Below are positions 10,095 to 18,720 of a DNA stretch of 64,000 bases, one piece after another. The notes under the pieces were generated by a model. It saw nothing but the letters and a program-made list of their open reading frames with translations, had not been told where the DNA came from and did no database searches. Within the stretch, counting starts at the first letter, position 1, and each line of letters starts with the position of its first letter. Both the position numbers and the translations under genes were made by a program. Source of the stretch: Hafnia alvei (GTDB lineage Bacteria > Pseudomonadota > Gammaproteobacteria > Enterobacterales > Enterobacteriaceae); contig NZ_CP139992.1 of NCBI RefSeq assembly GCF_034424155.1, positions 3,364,012 through 3,428,011 of the forward strand. The letters run 5' to 3'.

Positions 10095-10907
10095 ATGACT
10101 CAATGGCTGCGAAAACTCGCTCTCTGGTTGGGAATTATTCCGACGACCACCTATGCCTATCCCGCGCTTGATATTCATCTGCAAGGCGGCATTCATCTGC
10201 ATCTGGTGGGAAGTATTCATATGGGCACTGAAAACATGTCGCCCCTGCCTGCGGCATTAATTCAATGCCTTAAACGCGCGGATGCACTGATTGTTGAAGC
10301 AGACATAACCCAAGCATCGCCCGCATTTGATACTGCTGAAGTTGCTGAGGCTTTGGAGTCACAGCTTTCACCTGAGCTTTGGCAGCAAGTTTTACAGCGC
10401 TGTCAGGAAACCGGCATTCCTGCTAACGCGATTCAACATTATCCGGCGTGGCGTACGGCGTTGACCCTACAGGCACAGCAGGCACATCAGCTCGGTTTGC
10501 GCTCTGAATATGGTATCGACTATCAAATGCTGCGTTTTGCCCAGCAAACGTCGCTAAAAACTATTGAGTTGGAAGGCGCCGATACTCAGATGGCGCTGCT
10601 GTATGCGCTGCCCGATAACGGGATCGTCCTGTTAAAAGACACCTTGGCGCACTGGCATACCAACGCACGCCTGCTGCAAATGCTGATCGGCTGGTGGATT
10701 TCACCCACGGAATCTAGAGCAACGACAGAGCTACCCGCGACCTTTAGTGACGATCTTTATCAGATTCTGATGGGCGAACGAAATCACAAATGGCAAAAAA
10801 TGTTGCTCGCCCTACCGGCAGGAAATTATGTGGTGGCGGTAGGGGCATTGCATCTTTACAGTGAAGGAAACCTGCCCGAGCTGCTGGCACCGTATGTGAT
10901 TCATTAG
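10095..10907 (+). CDS. ybaP: TraB/GumN family protein YbaP
   Basis: A 270-residue TraB/GumN-family protein, of the proposed Tiki-like metalloprotease superfamily; the E. coli protein has no proven function. The two conserved GxxH blocks are seen: VGSIHMG near residue 42 and VGALHL near residue 254. The first ~20 residues are hydrophobic and may be a signal or anchor. AAAGGTGA precedes the start. It follows the copA terminator and probably has its own promoter. Confidence 0.85.
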   Translation: MTQWLRKLALWLGIIPTTTYAYPALDIHLQGGIHLHLVGSIHMGTENMSPLPAALIQCLKRADALIVEADITQASPAFDTAEVAEALESQLSPELWQQVLQRCQETGIPANAIQHYPAWRTALTLQAQQAHQLGLRSEYGIDYQMLRFAQQTSLKTIELEGADTQMALLYALPDNGIVLLKDTLAHWHTNARLLQMLIGWWISPTESRATTELPATFSDDLYQILMGERNHKWQKMLLALPAGNYVVAVGALHLYSEGNLPELLAPYVIH

Positions 10908-10911
10908 GCGA

Positions 10912-10939
10912 AAAAAATGGCCAATATTTCTATTGGCCA
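10912..10939 (-). terminator. Hairpin after ybaP
   Basis: TGGCCAATA / TATTGGCCA stem with a TTTC loop. The A-run lies on the left, so a T-run follows only for leftward transcripts; it may still end ybaP mRNA with Rho. Confidence 0.5.
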
Positions 10940-11166
10940 GTCAAAGAGGAATTTCATTATTATCGTTATGCTGTAAGCGCAAACATGGCGTTTACTCTTA
11001 CAGTTTCACACATAGATTAACAATCCAGCAGTGATTCTGGCAATGGTTATTCGCCAGATGGTGTCTCGCGTATGCATATAACGCACGAATAAATAACTCT
11101 CCGAAACTGACTCAGCGAAATAACAGCGCTATCATTGCGTGATTCGTCATCGTAGAGGCTTAGAAA

Positions 11167-11646
11167 ATGACTCCCGCAGTTCTTCTTCTTGAAAAAAACA
11201 AGGTTCCTTTTACCCTCCATCAGTATCACCACGATAGCGACGAAACTAATTTCGGCGATGAAGTCGTCCGTAAATTGGGTTTGAACGCCGAACAAGTCTA
11301 CAAAACCCTGCTCGTTTCGCTCAACGGTGATAGCAAGAATTTAGCCGTGGCGGTTACACCGGTTGCCTCAATGCTGGATTTAAAAAAAGTCGCCAAAGCG
11401 TTATCGGCTAAAAAAGCTGACATGGCCGATCCTCAGATCGCTCAGCGCGTAACAGGCTATCTGGTCGGCGGCATTAGCCCACTTGGGCAAAAGAAACGCT
11501 TGCCTACCGTGATCGACAGCGGCGCTCAAGAGTTTGCTACGATCTTTATTTCAGGCGGAAAGCGCGGTCTGGATATCGAACTTGCAGCTCAGGATCTTAG
11601 CCGTATGACCAGCGGCAGCTTTGCGGAAATTGCCAAGCGAGATTAA
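11167..11646 (+). CDS. ybaK: Cys-tRNA(Pro)/Cys-tRNA(Cys) deacylase
   Basis: YbaK removes cysteine mischarged on tRNA(Pro), working with ProRS as a trans editing factor. The 159 residues match the E. coli length. Family features include [12 protein letters not shown], the conserved KK-rich helix and the [11 protein letters not shown] block near residue 100 that lines the active site. It ends at a strong hairpin shared with the convergent acid phosphatase gene. Confidence 0.93.
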   Translation: MTPAVLLLEKNKVPFTLHQYHHDSDETNFGDEVVRKLGLNAEQVYKTLLVSLNGDSKNLAVAVTPVASMLDLKKVAKALSAKKADMADPQIAQRVTGYLVGGISPLGQKKRLPTVIDSGAQEFATIFISGGKRGLDIELAAQDLSRMTSGSFAEIAKRD

Positions 11647-11675
11647 CGAGCCCCGCATGCGGCAAGACTCGTTAA
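11643..11675. terminator. Bidirectional hairpin between ybaK and the acid phosphatase gene
   Basis: TTAACGAG pairs with CTCGTTAA, and the perfect palindrome CCGCATGCGG lies inside. It starts on the ybaK stop codon and separates two convergent genes. Confidence 0.6.
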
Positions 11676-11690
11676 ATATTTAAGGCAGGA

Positions 11691-12410
11691 TTAGTTTTGA
11701 GTATTTAGTTTTTGCACTTCAGCCTTGGCCTTCGCCAACTGAGTTTCAAACGCTGGATTATTATGCAGAGTGGCAACAACCGCGCTTCCAACTACACGCG
11801 CAGCATTGACGTCGCTCTGCCAGTGATAACCGCAGATCACACGGCTTTGCCCAAGCTCATAGCCACGCTTGAGAATTTCATTCTGTCTTGCAGGATTCAC
11901 TTCCGCTAGCACCAGCGCCACTGACCAGCCGATCGTGGTATGGCCCGAAGGATATGAACCGTTGGTGGAGAGCTCTTTTTCATCTTCTGGGCGACAGGTT
12001 GCTTCCTTATAGAAAGCAAAAGGACGCACACGGTTATAGTGCTGCTTCGCAGAACGCGTTGCGTATTCACCCGCATCTTCTTTCATCGTTGTAATCAGCG
12101 TGAACGTTTCAGGGGTTTTTTCTTTAGAAATTGGGATGCCAAAAGCGGTGGAGAAATTTCTCGCCAAGCTATCTTTAGACACATCGGCATCATCATAAGC
12201 CTGTTTACCACGCTCGGTGCTGCGCAGCGCTTTACCTTCATCGTAATGAGCTTTATCGCTCAAGAAATCAATGCTGGTGTAAGACGGCGGCGGTGGTAGC
12301 AGCTTTAAGCTGTCGGGGGCTTGTTCATATTTAAGATAGTGATCGTCGGCAGCCATGCCGTAACCAGAAACTAATAAACCAACTAACGTCGCTAAAACAA
12401 TTTTCTTCAT
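11691..12410 (-). CDS. Class A non-specific acid phosphatase (PhoN/PhoC type)
   Basis: A periplasmic phosphomonoesterase of the PAP2/vanadium-haloperoxidase superfamily, 239 residues. The signal peptide probably ends at GMA-AD (residue 20/21). All three family motifs are present: K122-x6-R129-P130, PSGH at 154-157, and S189-R190-x5-H196-x3-D200. Such enzymes occur in Salmonella (PhoN), Morganella (PhoC) and related genera but not E. coli K-12, so this is an accessory gene set between conserved neighbours ybaK and ushA. AGGAGG precedes the start. Whether it responds to phosphate or PhoP cannot be seen. Confidence 0.9.
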   Translation of the reverse strand: MKKIVLATLVGLLVSGYGMAADDHYLKYEQAPDSLKLLPPPPSYTSIDFLSDKAHYDEGKALRSTERGKQAYDDADVSKDSLARNFSTAFGIPISKEKTPETFTLITTMKEDAGEYATRSAKQHYNRVRPFAFYKEATCRPEDEKELSTNGSYPSGHTTIGWSVALVLAEVNPARQNEILKRGYELGQSRVICGYHWQSDVNAARVVGSAVVATLHNNPAFETQLAKAKAEVQKLNTQN

Positions 12411-12558
12411 CAGTGTGTTTCCTCCTTTTTTGGCATCTTAATCACTCTTATTTCATCTGACCGTGACAGCGATAACATTTGCGCCACAAATGAGAATAGA
12501 TATTTGATAACTAGAGTAAAAGTGCTGAAAAACAGAAGATGACAACCCTCAGAAACGC

Positions 12559-12583
12559 AAAAACCCGCACAAGGCGGGTTTTT
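12559..12583. terminator. Terminator after the cold-shock gene
   Basis: AAAAACCCGC / GCGGGTTTTT stem with a 5-base loop. It has A-runs and T-runs on both sides, so it can stop the leftward cold-shock transcript as well as rightward reading. Confidence 0.85.
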
Positions 12584-12625
12584 GGTTCGCGGTAACTCAG
12601 AGGTTACTGCGATGGCTGTTGGCTA

Positions 12626-12838
12626 TTACAGCGCAACAACGTTTACTGCTGATGGACCTTTAGCGCCGTTCTCGATAGAGAACTCAACTTTTTGGCCTTC
12701 ATCAAGAGTTTTGAAATCGTTGCTCTGGATTGCAGAGAAATGTACGAATACATCTTTGCTGCCATCTTCAGGAGAGATAAAACCAAAACCTTTACCAGCG
12801 TCAAACCATTTTACTAAACCAGTCATTTTATTAGACAT
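12626..12838 (-). CDS. CspA-family cold shock protein
   Basis: A 70-residue single cold-shock domain protein that binds single-stranded RNA/DNA and acts as an RNA chaperone. RNP1 (KGFGFIS) and RNP2 (VFVHFSAI) are intact. It is closest by eye to the CspA/CspB/CspG group, but the paralogue cannot be assigned, so no symbol is given. AAGGAAG precedes the start. The long leader with a cold box (separate entry) makes cold-induced expression likely. Confidence 0.93.
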   Translation of the reverse strand: MSNKMTGLVKWFDAGKGFGFISPEDGSKDVFVHFSAIQSNDFKTLDEGQKVEFSIENGAKGPSAVNVVAL

Positions 12839-13045
12839 AGATACTTCCTTTATTTGTTTTGTGTGCCGCCATGATTCAAATAAATCGTGCAGCGAAGGTG
12901 GTCGTCTTCAAAGAGTTACTTATTGAAAAGTTCTTACTTAGCACTTAGGAGAAGACTCACAAGAAGAAGAGGTATCTATGCGGATAGCGCTTGAACTGAG
13001 GACTGCTTTACTAAAACTGCGTTCATAAGGTCTGTGTTTCAAACC
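12839..13045 (-). promoter_or_regulatory. cspA-type 5' leader with cold box
   Basis: About 207 bases of leader precede the cold-shock gene. Its 5' end reads CGGTTTGAAACACAGACC, which matches the start of the E. coli cspA leader (CGGTTTGACGTACAGACC) including the cold box. In cspA this leader refolds with temperature and is stable only in the cold; the same behaviour is inferred here. Confidence 0.75.
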
Positions 13046-13053
13046 GATGACGC

Positions 13054-13083
13054 TATTTACTCACACCCACCCTTGCTTATCAA
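13054..13083 (-). promoter_or_regulatory. Promoter of the cold-shock gene
   Basis: On the minus strand, TTGATA (13078-13083) and TAAATA (13054-13059) are separated by 18 bp, and transcription would begin about at the cold-box start near 13046. Confidence 0.55.
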
Positions 13084-13162
13084 GAACTATTTTCAAATAA
13101 TAATTTTCTCATCTAGACGGCTAGACTGGTGGAAGTTTAGATGAGGACGATGTTTGCACCGC

Positions 13163-13187
13163 TCAGAGGGCAGAATCTGCCCTCTGA
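13163..13187 (-). terminator. Hairpin after ushA
   Basis: TCAGAGGGCAG / CTGCCCTCTGA, 11 bp with an AAT loop, 21 bases after the ushA stop. No T-run follows. Confidence 0.6.
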
Positions 13188-13207
13188 ATCAGTGTAGTTT
13201 GTACAGA

Positions 13208-14869
13208 TTAATTCGCCGATTTATAAACAATCTCACCCTTCGGCTCATAGTCTGCGACTTTAAGCGGAGAGTGTTTTTCGATGTACTGTTTTAACACTTC
13301 AGCATCGACAAACCCCGTGTTCACATAGCTTGGTCGATCGCTCACAATGGGATAATCATCGCCGCCGGTGGCGTTAAAACTCAGCAAAGCTAAACGATAC
13401 GTTTTGTCTGCCTGCAAAGGCTCGCCTTTAATTTTTACATCGCTGACGCCTTGTCCGTCGGCAACCAGGCTCACGTTAGCAAACTGCGCATACGCGCCGG
13501 AGTCGACTTTTTTATTGGCAACTACCGCCAGATATTTTTCAAGGTCGTGGCCATTCATCTCGACGTAGGCCACCAAATTGCCAAAAGGCTGTACCTTCAG
13601 CACATCTTTGTAGGTGATATCGCCCGGCTCAATTGAATCTCGCACGCCGCCGCCGCTCATCACGGCTAAATCCGCCTGCGTGCGCTCCATCTGAGCGGCA
13701 AGCAGTAAACGCGCCATATTGGTTTGTTCGAAGCGAACTTTGCTACGATCGCCCATCAACTTGCCATCAACGCTGCCAACCTTAACCTCTAACTGCGCTT
13801 TACCCTTCTCTTCAAATGGCGTTAGCAGTTTGAGCATCTGCGGGTTTTCGTCAATTTTGTGGGTGTAGTAAGCGCGTTCCGTCGTGCCATCGTCTTTAGT
13901 GACTTTCTGGCTCAGATTGACGGGAATCAGCTGGTAGTGTTGCAAAGTCAGCTCGCCGTTACGGAAGGTGAAATCAGCGCGTCCAACGTATTTCCCCCAC
14001 TCATGAGCCTGTACGATCCACGTTCCATTTTGGCGATCGGGCGCGCACGGCGTTCCCGGAACATAATCAACCTGTTTTTTGTTCTCGGATGCCATACACA
14101 CGGGATCCTGTGAATGACCGCCGACGATCATATCAAGATACCCGGCTGGTAATTTTCTCGCCATTTCAACGTCGCCCGGCGCGTTCGAACCGTGGTTGCC
14201 GTTGTCATAATGCCCCATATGGGTGGCGGCAATAATGACATCTGGCTTTTCGTTTTGTTTGATCTGCTGAATCAGCGTTTTTGCTTCGACTGCGGGATCG
14301 CGGAACTCGATACCTTTCAGCAGCTCAGGATTACCAATTTTGGCCGTATCGTCAGTGGTTAAGCCGATTACCGCAATTTTGATATCTTGCTTATCGAAAA
14401 TCTCATACGGCTTAAACAGGCGCTTTTCCGTGCCTTGCTGATAAATATTGGCGGAAAGTAGCGGGAACGTGGCCCATTTCTCCTGCTGGCGCAGGACCGA
14501 CAGTGGGTTATCGAATTCATGATTACCAATAGCCATCGCGTCGTAACCCACGAGGTTCATGCCACGGAAATCAGGCTCGGCATCCTGTAAATCAGATTCA
14601 GGAACACCGGTATTAATGTCACCGCCGGAAAGCAATAAAACGCTACCGCCCTGCACAGCCACTTCATGGCGAATCTGATCCACCAGCGTCTTTTGCGCCG
14701 CAAGACCATATTCACCGTTAGCGTTCTGCCAAAAATGGCCGTGATGATCGTTAGTATGCAGAATGGTGATGTTATAGGTTTTATCTTTTTCCCACGCTGC
14801 CGCCCAGGTTGGCACCAGTGCCAAAGTGACCGCTAACGCACATACGCTGCCTTTCAAAGCCAATTTCAT
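13208..14869 (-). CDS. ushA: UDP-sugar hydrolase / 5'-nucleotidase
   Basis: UshA is a periplasmic enzyme that hydrolyses UDP-sugars and nucleoside 5'-phosphates for uptake. The start at 14869 (553 residues) follows GGAGAAT; an upstream in-frame start would add 10 residues. The signal peptide probably ends near AAA-WEK. Metal ligands fall at the same numbers as in E. coli: D41, H43 (LHTNDHHGHF), D84 (GGDINTG), N116 and H117 (GNHEFD), with GGHSQDP later. It is divergent from fsr. Confidence 0.96.
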   Translation of the reverse strand: MKLALKGSVCALAVTLALVPTWAAAWEKDKTYNITILHTNDHHGHFWQNANGEYGLAAQKTLVDQIRHEVAVQGGSVLLLSGGDINTGVPESDLQDAEPDFRGMNLVGYDAMAIGNHEFDNPLSVLRQQEKWATFPLLSANIYQQGTEKRLFKPYEIFDKQDIKIAVIGLTTDDTAKIGNPELLKGIEFRDPAVEAKTLIQQIKQNEKPDVIIAATHMGHYDNGNHGSNAPGDVEMARKLPAGYLDMIVGGHSQDPVCMASENKKQVDYVPGTPCAPDRQNGTWIVQAHEWGKYVGRADFTFRNGELTLQHYQLIPVNLSQKVTKDDGTTERAYYTHKIDENPQMLKLLTPFEEKGKAQLEVKVGSVDGKLMGDRSKVRFEQTNMARLLLAAQMERTQADLAVMSGGGVRDSIEPGDITYKDVLKVQPFGNLVAYVEMNGHDLEKYLAVVANKKVDSGAYAQFANVSLVADGQGVSDVKIKGEPLQADKTYRLALLSFNATGGDDYPIVSDRPSYVNTGFVDAEVLKQYIEKHSPLKVADYEPKGEIVYKSAN

Positions 14870-15181
14870 ACGGATTCTCCGTGTCGTCATATTCATCATC
14901 CCAAAGACTTTCTCATTATTATGATTATCAAATTCAAATCACTGTGCTTGATACCAAGTCTAAAATTCTAACGGCAAGATAAGGAGATCTTTTCATTTTT
15001 TTGCGAGCCATTTCAAATTACGCAGTCCGTTTTGCCTCAATAACCGGTAAATAGTCCATATGAAGGCAAAAACAACGGTTGACCAAGAATGATAAACTTT
15101 GTCATTGTTAGCGTGATGTCTATCCCTATTTATCTGCCTGCATAAATAGCTCCTTAACTGACGAAATCATAAAAACAGACT
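14870..15181. other. Intergenic region between divergent ushA and fsr
   Basis: No gene is seen in these 312 bases. They should hold the two divergent promoters, but no single -35/-10 pair stands out. The start of fsr lacks a clear Shine-Dalgarno sequence. Confidence 0.5.
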
Positions 15182-16405
15182 ATGACTGACCGCATCGATC
15201 CGGTGTCCGACTCCGTGACACAAAAGCCCGTCAATCGCACCTCGTTTTCCATACTGGGCGCTATCAGCGTGTCCCATTTGCTAAACGATATGATCCAATC
15301 GCTGATTCTGGCGATCTACCCTATTCTGCGCGGTGAGTTTTCACTGAATTTTGCACAGGTAGGCCTTATCACTCTGACCTATCAACTGACGGCCTCTATG
15401 CTGCAACCGTTGATCGGTATGTACACTGATAAACATCCGAAACCCTACTCTCTGCCAGTCGGCATGGGATTCACCTTAGCAGGGCTTTTACTGCTTTCCG
15501 TTGCGCCTAGTTTTGAAATTGTGCTGATCGCCGCCGCATTGGTGGGTACGGGATCGTCTATTTTCCATCCTGAGTCCTCTCGTGTCGCGCGTATGGCTTC
15601 TGGCGGACGCCATGGCCTCGCGCAGTCGGTGTTTCAGGTGGGCGGTAACTTTGGCAGCTCGCTCGGCCCCTTGCTAGCAGCAGCGGTCATTGCACCTTAT
15701 GGCCAGGGGAATATTGCGTGGTTTTCTTTGGCGGCACTACTGGCTATCATTGTTTTGCTTCAGGTCAGCAAGTGGTATCAGCAGCAAACTCGACAAAGCA
15801 AAGGCAAACCTAAAGGCCACAACAATGTGAAAGTGCTCCCACGCCGTACCGTGGTGATTTCCTTATCCATACTGCTGGTGCTGATTTTCTCAAAATACTT
15901 CTATCTCACCAGCATTAGCAGCTATTACACCTTTTATCTCATCCATAAGTTCGGCGTTTCACTGCAAAGCGCACAGATACATTTGTTTGCCTTCCTGTTT
16001 GCCGTTGCTGCCGGAACCATTATTGGCGGGCCTCTGGGCGATAAGATAGGGCGTAAATATGTTATTTGGGGCTCTATTCTGGGTGTCGCACCGTTTACGC
16101 TGGCTTTACCCTATGCATCTCTTTACTGGACTGGGGTTTTAACCGTGATCATCGGTGTGATTCTGGCCTCAGCGTTTTCAGCTATCTTGGTGTACGCGCA
16201 AGAGTTGATCCCTGGCAAAGTTGGGATGGTATCTGGCCTCTTCTTTGGTTTTGCCTTTGGTATGGGTGGCTTAGGTGCCGCAGTTTTAGGCTATGTTGCC
16301 GATTTAACCAGCATTGACTTGGTTTATCAGATCTGCGCATTCCTACCATTACTCGGCATCTTGACGGCATTATTGCCAAATATAGAACATAAAGACGCTA
16401 ATTAG
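15182..16405 (+). CDS. fsr: MFS efflux transporter, fosmidomycin resistance type
   Basis: Fsr is a 12-helix major facilitator in the inner membrane; E. coli Fsr gives fosmidomycin resistance when overexpressed. The 407-residue length and blocks such as VSHLLNDMIQS, SSIFHPESSRVARMASGGRH and GGPLGDKIGRKYVIWGS fit the family. A terminator follows. Its position opposite ushA is the same as in E. coli. Confidence 0.93.
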   Translation: MTDRIDPVSDSVTQKPVNRTSFSILGAISVSHLLNDMIQSLILAIYPILRGEFSLNFAQVGLITLTYQLTASMLQPLIGMYTDKHPKPYSLPVGMGFTLAGLLLLSVAPSFEIVLIAAALVGTGSSIFHPESSRVARMASGGRHGLAQSVFQVGGNFGSSLGPLLAAAVIAPYGQGNIAWFSLAALLAIIVLLQVSKWYQQQTRQSKGKPKGHNNVKVLPRRTVVISLSILLVLIFSKYFYLTSISSYYTFYLIHKFGVSLQSAQIHLFAFLFAVAAGTIIGGPLGDKIGRKYVIWGSILGVAPFTLALPYASLYWTGVLTVIIGVILASAFSAILVYAQELIPGKVGMVSGLFFGFAFGMGGLGAAVLGYVADLTSIDLVYQICAFLPLLGILTALLPNIEHKDAN

Positions 16406-16757
16406 ACTTAATAACCCGACTTATCCTGTAGGATTGGTCGGGTTTGCTTTTCCTCAAAGCCGCGTGCTGCATGCTGTTGTATCACAAAACCTCTCTTTAC
16501 CGCCGTTGGCGCGTTTTTTTTCTAAATTCAGACCTATTTCCCAAAATTAACTCAGCAGAATTCCGATAAATACAATAAACTTATTACAGATACCTGTGAG
16601 TTTCACTCAACCAATACACATTGATTGCAATAAAAGAGTGGAAAATGCCGGATTTATACACACATTAATTGAAGTTGCGGCGAGCTATCCAGCGCTGCTT
16701 CAAGTTAAGAAGGGTATTAATTATTTAGCTGTTCGTGCAGTGCTAGAAGGAGTCTAG
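16406..16757. other. Intergenic region between fsr and ybaL
   Basis: Besides the fsr terminator this 352-bp stretch is AT-rich without a convincing gene. A short imperfect palindrome (TTGAAG...CTTCAA, about 16669-16704) looks like a possible ERIC remnant but is too short to name. GAAGGAGT precedes ybaL. Confidence 0.4.
16413..16450 (+). terminator. Terminator after fsr
   Basis: AACCCGAC / GTCGGGTT stem with a nested ATCC/GGAT, followed by TTGCTTTT. Confidence 0.75.
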
Positions 16758-18455
16758 ATGCATCACTCAACCCCGCTTATTACGACAATCGTTGGAGGCT
16801 TAGTTCTCGCCTTTCTTTTAGGTATGCTGGCAAATCGTCTGCGAATATCCCCATTGGTGGGCTATCTCGTTGCAGGCGTGCTTGCTGGTCCATTCACCCC
16901 CGGTTTTGTGGCAGACACCTCGCTTGCCCCTGAACTGGCCGAAATTGGCGTTATTCTGCTGATGTTCGGCGTTGGTTTGCATTTCTCTCTAAAAGATTTG
17001 ATGGCGGTTAAAAACATCGCCATACCCGGCGCTATTGCACAAATTGCCGTAGCGACGCTGTTGGGTATGGGGCTTTCGTCGTTGTTGGGTTGGGATTTAG
17101 TCACCGGTTTAGTGTTTGGCCTATGTTTATCCACCGCGAGTACCGTGGTGTTGCTGCGCGCTCTGGAAGAGCGGCAGTTGATTGACAGCCAACGCGGCCA
17201 AATCGCCATTGGCTGGCTGATCGTTGAAGATCTGGCCATGGTGCTTACGCTGGTTTTGCTGCCTGCTTTTGCCGGAATTATGGGCGAAGGCCAAGATATG
17301 CAGCTCAAAGACTTGTTGATCGAGCTGGGGATCACGCTAGGTAAAGTCGTGGCCTTTATCACCATTATGATTGTGGTAGGTCGCCGTTTGGTGCCGTGGA
17401 TTTTAGCGAAAACCGCCAGTACCGGTTCACGCGAACTATTCACGCTCTCCGTTTTAGCGCTGGCGATGGGCGTGGCATATGGCGCCGTGGCGATCTTCGA
17501 CGTTTCCTTTGCGCTGGGCGCGTTCTTTGCCGGGATGGTTCTGAACGAATCTGAGCTTAGCCATCGAGCGGCTCACGATACGCTTCCGCTGCGCGATGCT
17601 TTTGCGGTTCTGTTCTTTGTTTCCGTGGGCATGCTGTTTGACCCAATGATTCTGGTTGAACAGCCGCTGGCGGTGTTAGGCTGCTTGGCGATTATCGTCT
17701 TTGGTAAATCCCTTGCCGCATTCTTCTTAGTAAAAATGTTTGGTCACTCCAAGCGTACCGCCCTGACCGTTTCAGTAAGCTTGGCGCAGATCGGTGAGTT
17801 CGCCTTTATTTTGGCGGGATTAGGCATCTCGTTAAATATGCTGTCGCCAGAAGGACGGAATTTGGTGCTGGCGGGTGCGATCCTCTCCATCATGATCAAC
17901 CCGCTGCTCTTTACGCTGTTAGAGCGCTATCTCGCTAAAACCGAGACTATCGAAGACCAGAGCCTGCAAGAGGTCACAGAGGAAGAAGAGAAGCAGATCC
18001 CCGTTGACCTATGCAACCACGTGCTGTTGGTTGGGTACGGGCGCGTAGGCAGCCTGATTGGGGCTAAGTTACACGATGCCGGCGTTCCTTTGGTGGTTAT
18101 CGAGAACTCACGCCCACGCGTTGAAGCGCTGCGTGAGCAAGGTATTCATGCCGTGCTAGGGAATGCGGCTAATCCTGAAATTATGGAGTTGGCGAGAATT
18201 GACTGCGCGCGCTGGCTGCTGCTCACCATTCCAAACGGTTATGAAGCCGGTGAGATTGTGGCCTTCGCCCGAACTAAACGCGATACGCTGGATATTATTG
18301 CCCGTGCGCACTACGACGATGAAGTGGCCTACATTTCAGACCGTGGCGCCAATCAGGTGGTGATGGGTGAACGCGAAATTGCGAACAGTATGCTGGAGTT
18401 GCTACAGGTCGATAAGATGACGGATGCGGATAAGATGCAGGAGTGTCCGATTTAA
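16758..18455 (+). CDS. ybaL: CPA2 (KefB-type) cation:proton antiporter with TrkA-N domain
   Basis: A 565-residue inner-membrane antiporter-like protein: about 12 to 13 hydrophobic segments of the Na+/H+ exchanger fold (residues 1-390) followed by a cytoplasmic RCK_N/TrkA-N domain that begins with HVLLVGYGRVGSLIGAKL (nucleotide-binding GxGxxG). E. coli YbaL is of similar length and its ion is not firmly known. GAAGGAGT gives a good ribosome site. The stop codon lies at the edge of the palindrome array 18452-18715. Confidence 0.93.
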   Translation: MHHSTPLITTIVGGLVLAFLLGMLANRLRISPLVGYLVAGVLAGPFTPGFVADTSLAPELAEIGVILLMFGVGLHFSLKDLMAVKNIAIPGAIAQIAVATLLGMGLSSLLGWDLVTGLVFGLCLSTASTVVLLRALEERQLIDSQRGQIAIGWLIVEDLAMVLTLVLLPAFAGIMGEGQDMQLKDLLIELGITLGKVVAFITIMIVVGRRLVPWILAKTASTGSRELFTLSVLALAMGVAYGAVAIFDVSFALGAFFAGMVLNESELSHRAAHDTLPLRDAFAVLFFVSVGMLFDPMILVEQPLAVLGCLAIIVFGKSLAAFFLVKMFGHSKRTALTVSVSLAQIGEFAFILAGLGISLNMLSPEGRNLVLAGAILSIMINPLLFTLLERYLAKTETIEDQSLQEVTEEEEKQIPVDLCNHVLLVGYGRVGSLIGAKLHDAGVPLVVIENSRPRVEALREQGIHAVLGNAANPEIMELARIDCARWLLLTIPNGYEAGEIVAFARTKRDTLDIIARAHYDDEVAYISDRGANQVVMGEREIANSMLELLQVDKMTDADKMQECPI

Positions 18456-18715
18456 TCCCTTCTCATCCTCCCCTGTGAAGGGGAACTGACCCCCTCCCAA
18501 CCTCCCCCTTCGCAGGGGGAGGAGCCGATCGAGAGTTTTACAAACATCTCCGAACAGTTTACTACCCTGCAAAGGGGGGAGCTGACTCCCACCCAGCCCC
18601 CCTTTGCAGGGGTGGGGCTGAACGAGGATCTTCTCAGCATCACCGAACAGTTCCCTCCCCTGAGAAGGGGAGGGTTAGGGTGGGGTCTTTGTAGGGCTTT
18701 ATGGGGGTCTTTGGC
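18452..18715. repeat. Array of GC-rich palindromic repeats (about 93-bp period)
   Basis: Between ybaL and gsk lie three related units. Two direct copies of a roughly 65-bp block run from 18470 and 18563; each holds a short hairpin (CCCCTGTGAAGGGG type) and a second one (CCTCCCCCTTCGCAGGGGGAGG type, broken here by length limit of the motif). The linker CATC(T/A)CCGAACAGTT recurs at 18545 and 18638, exactly 93 bp apart. The last unit (18651-18690) is inverted. They resemble dispersed REP-like elements of many Gram-negative genomes. The gsk gene, which ends at 18721, is convergent, so the array probably stabilises or ends both mRNAs. Confidence 0.75.
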
Positions 18716-18720
18716 CCCAC

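Noticed and set aside
16660..16710. Second ERIC element before ybaL
   Set aside because: Only a 35-base TTGAAG/CTTCAA palindrome is seen; the ERIC core is missing.
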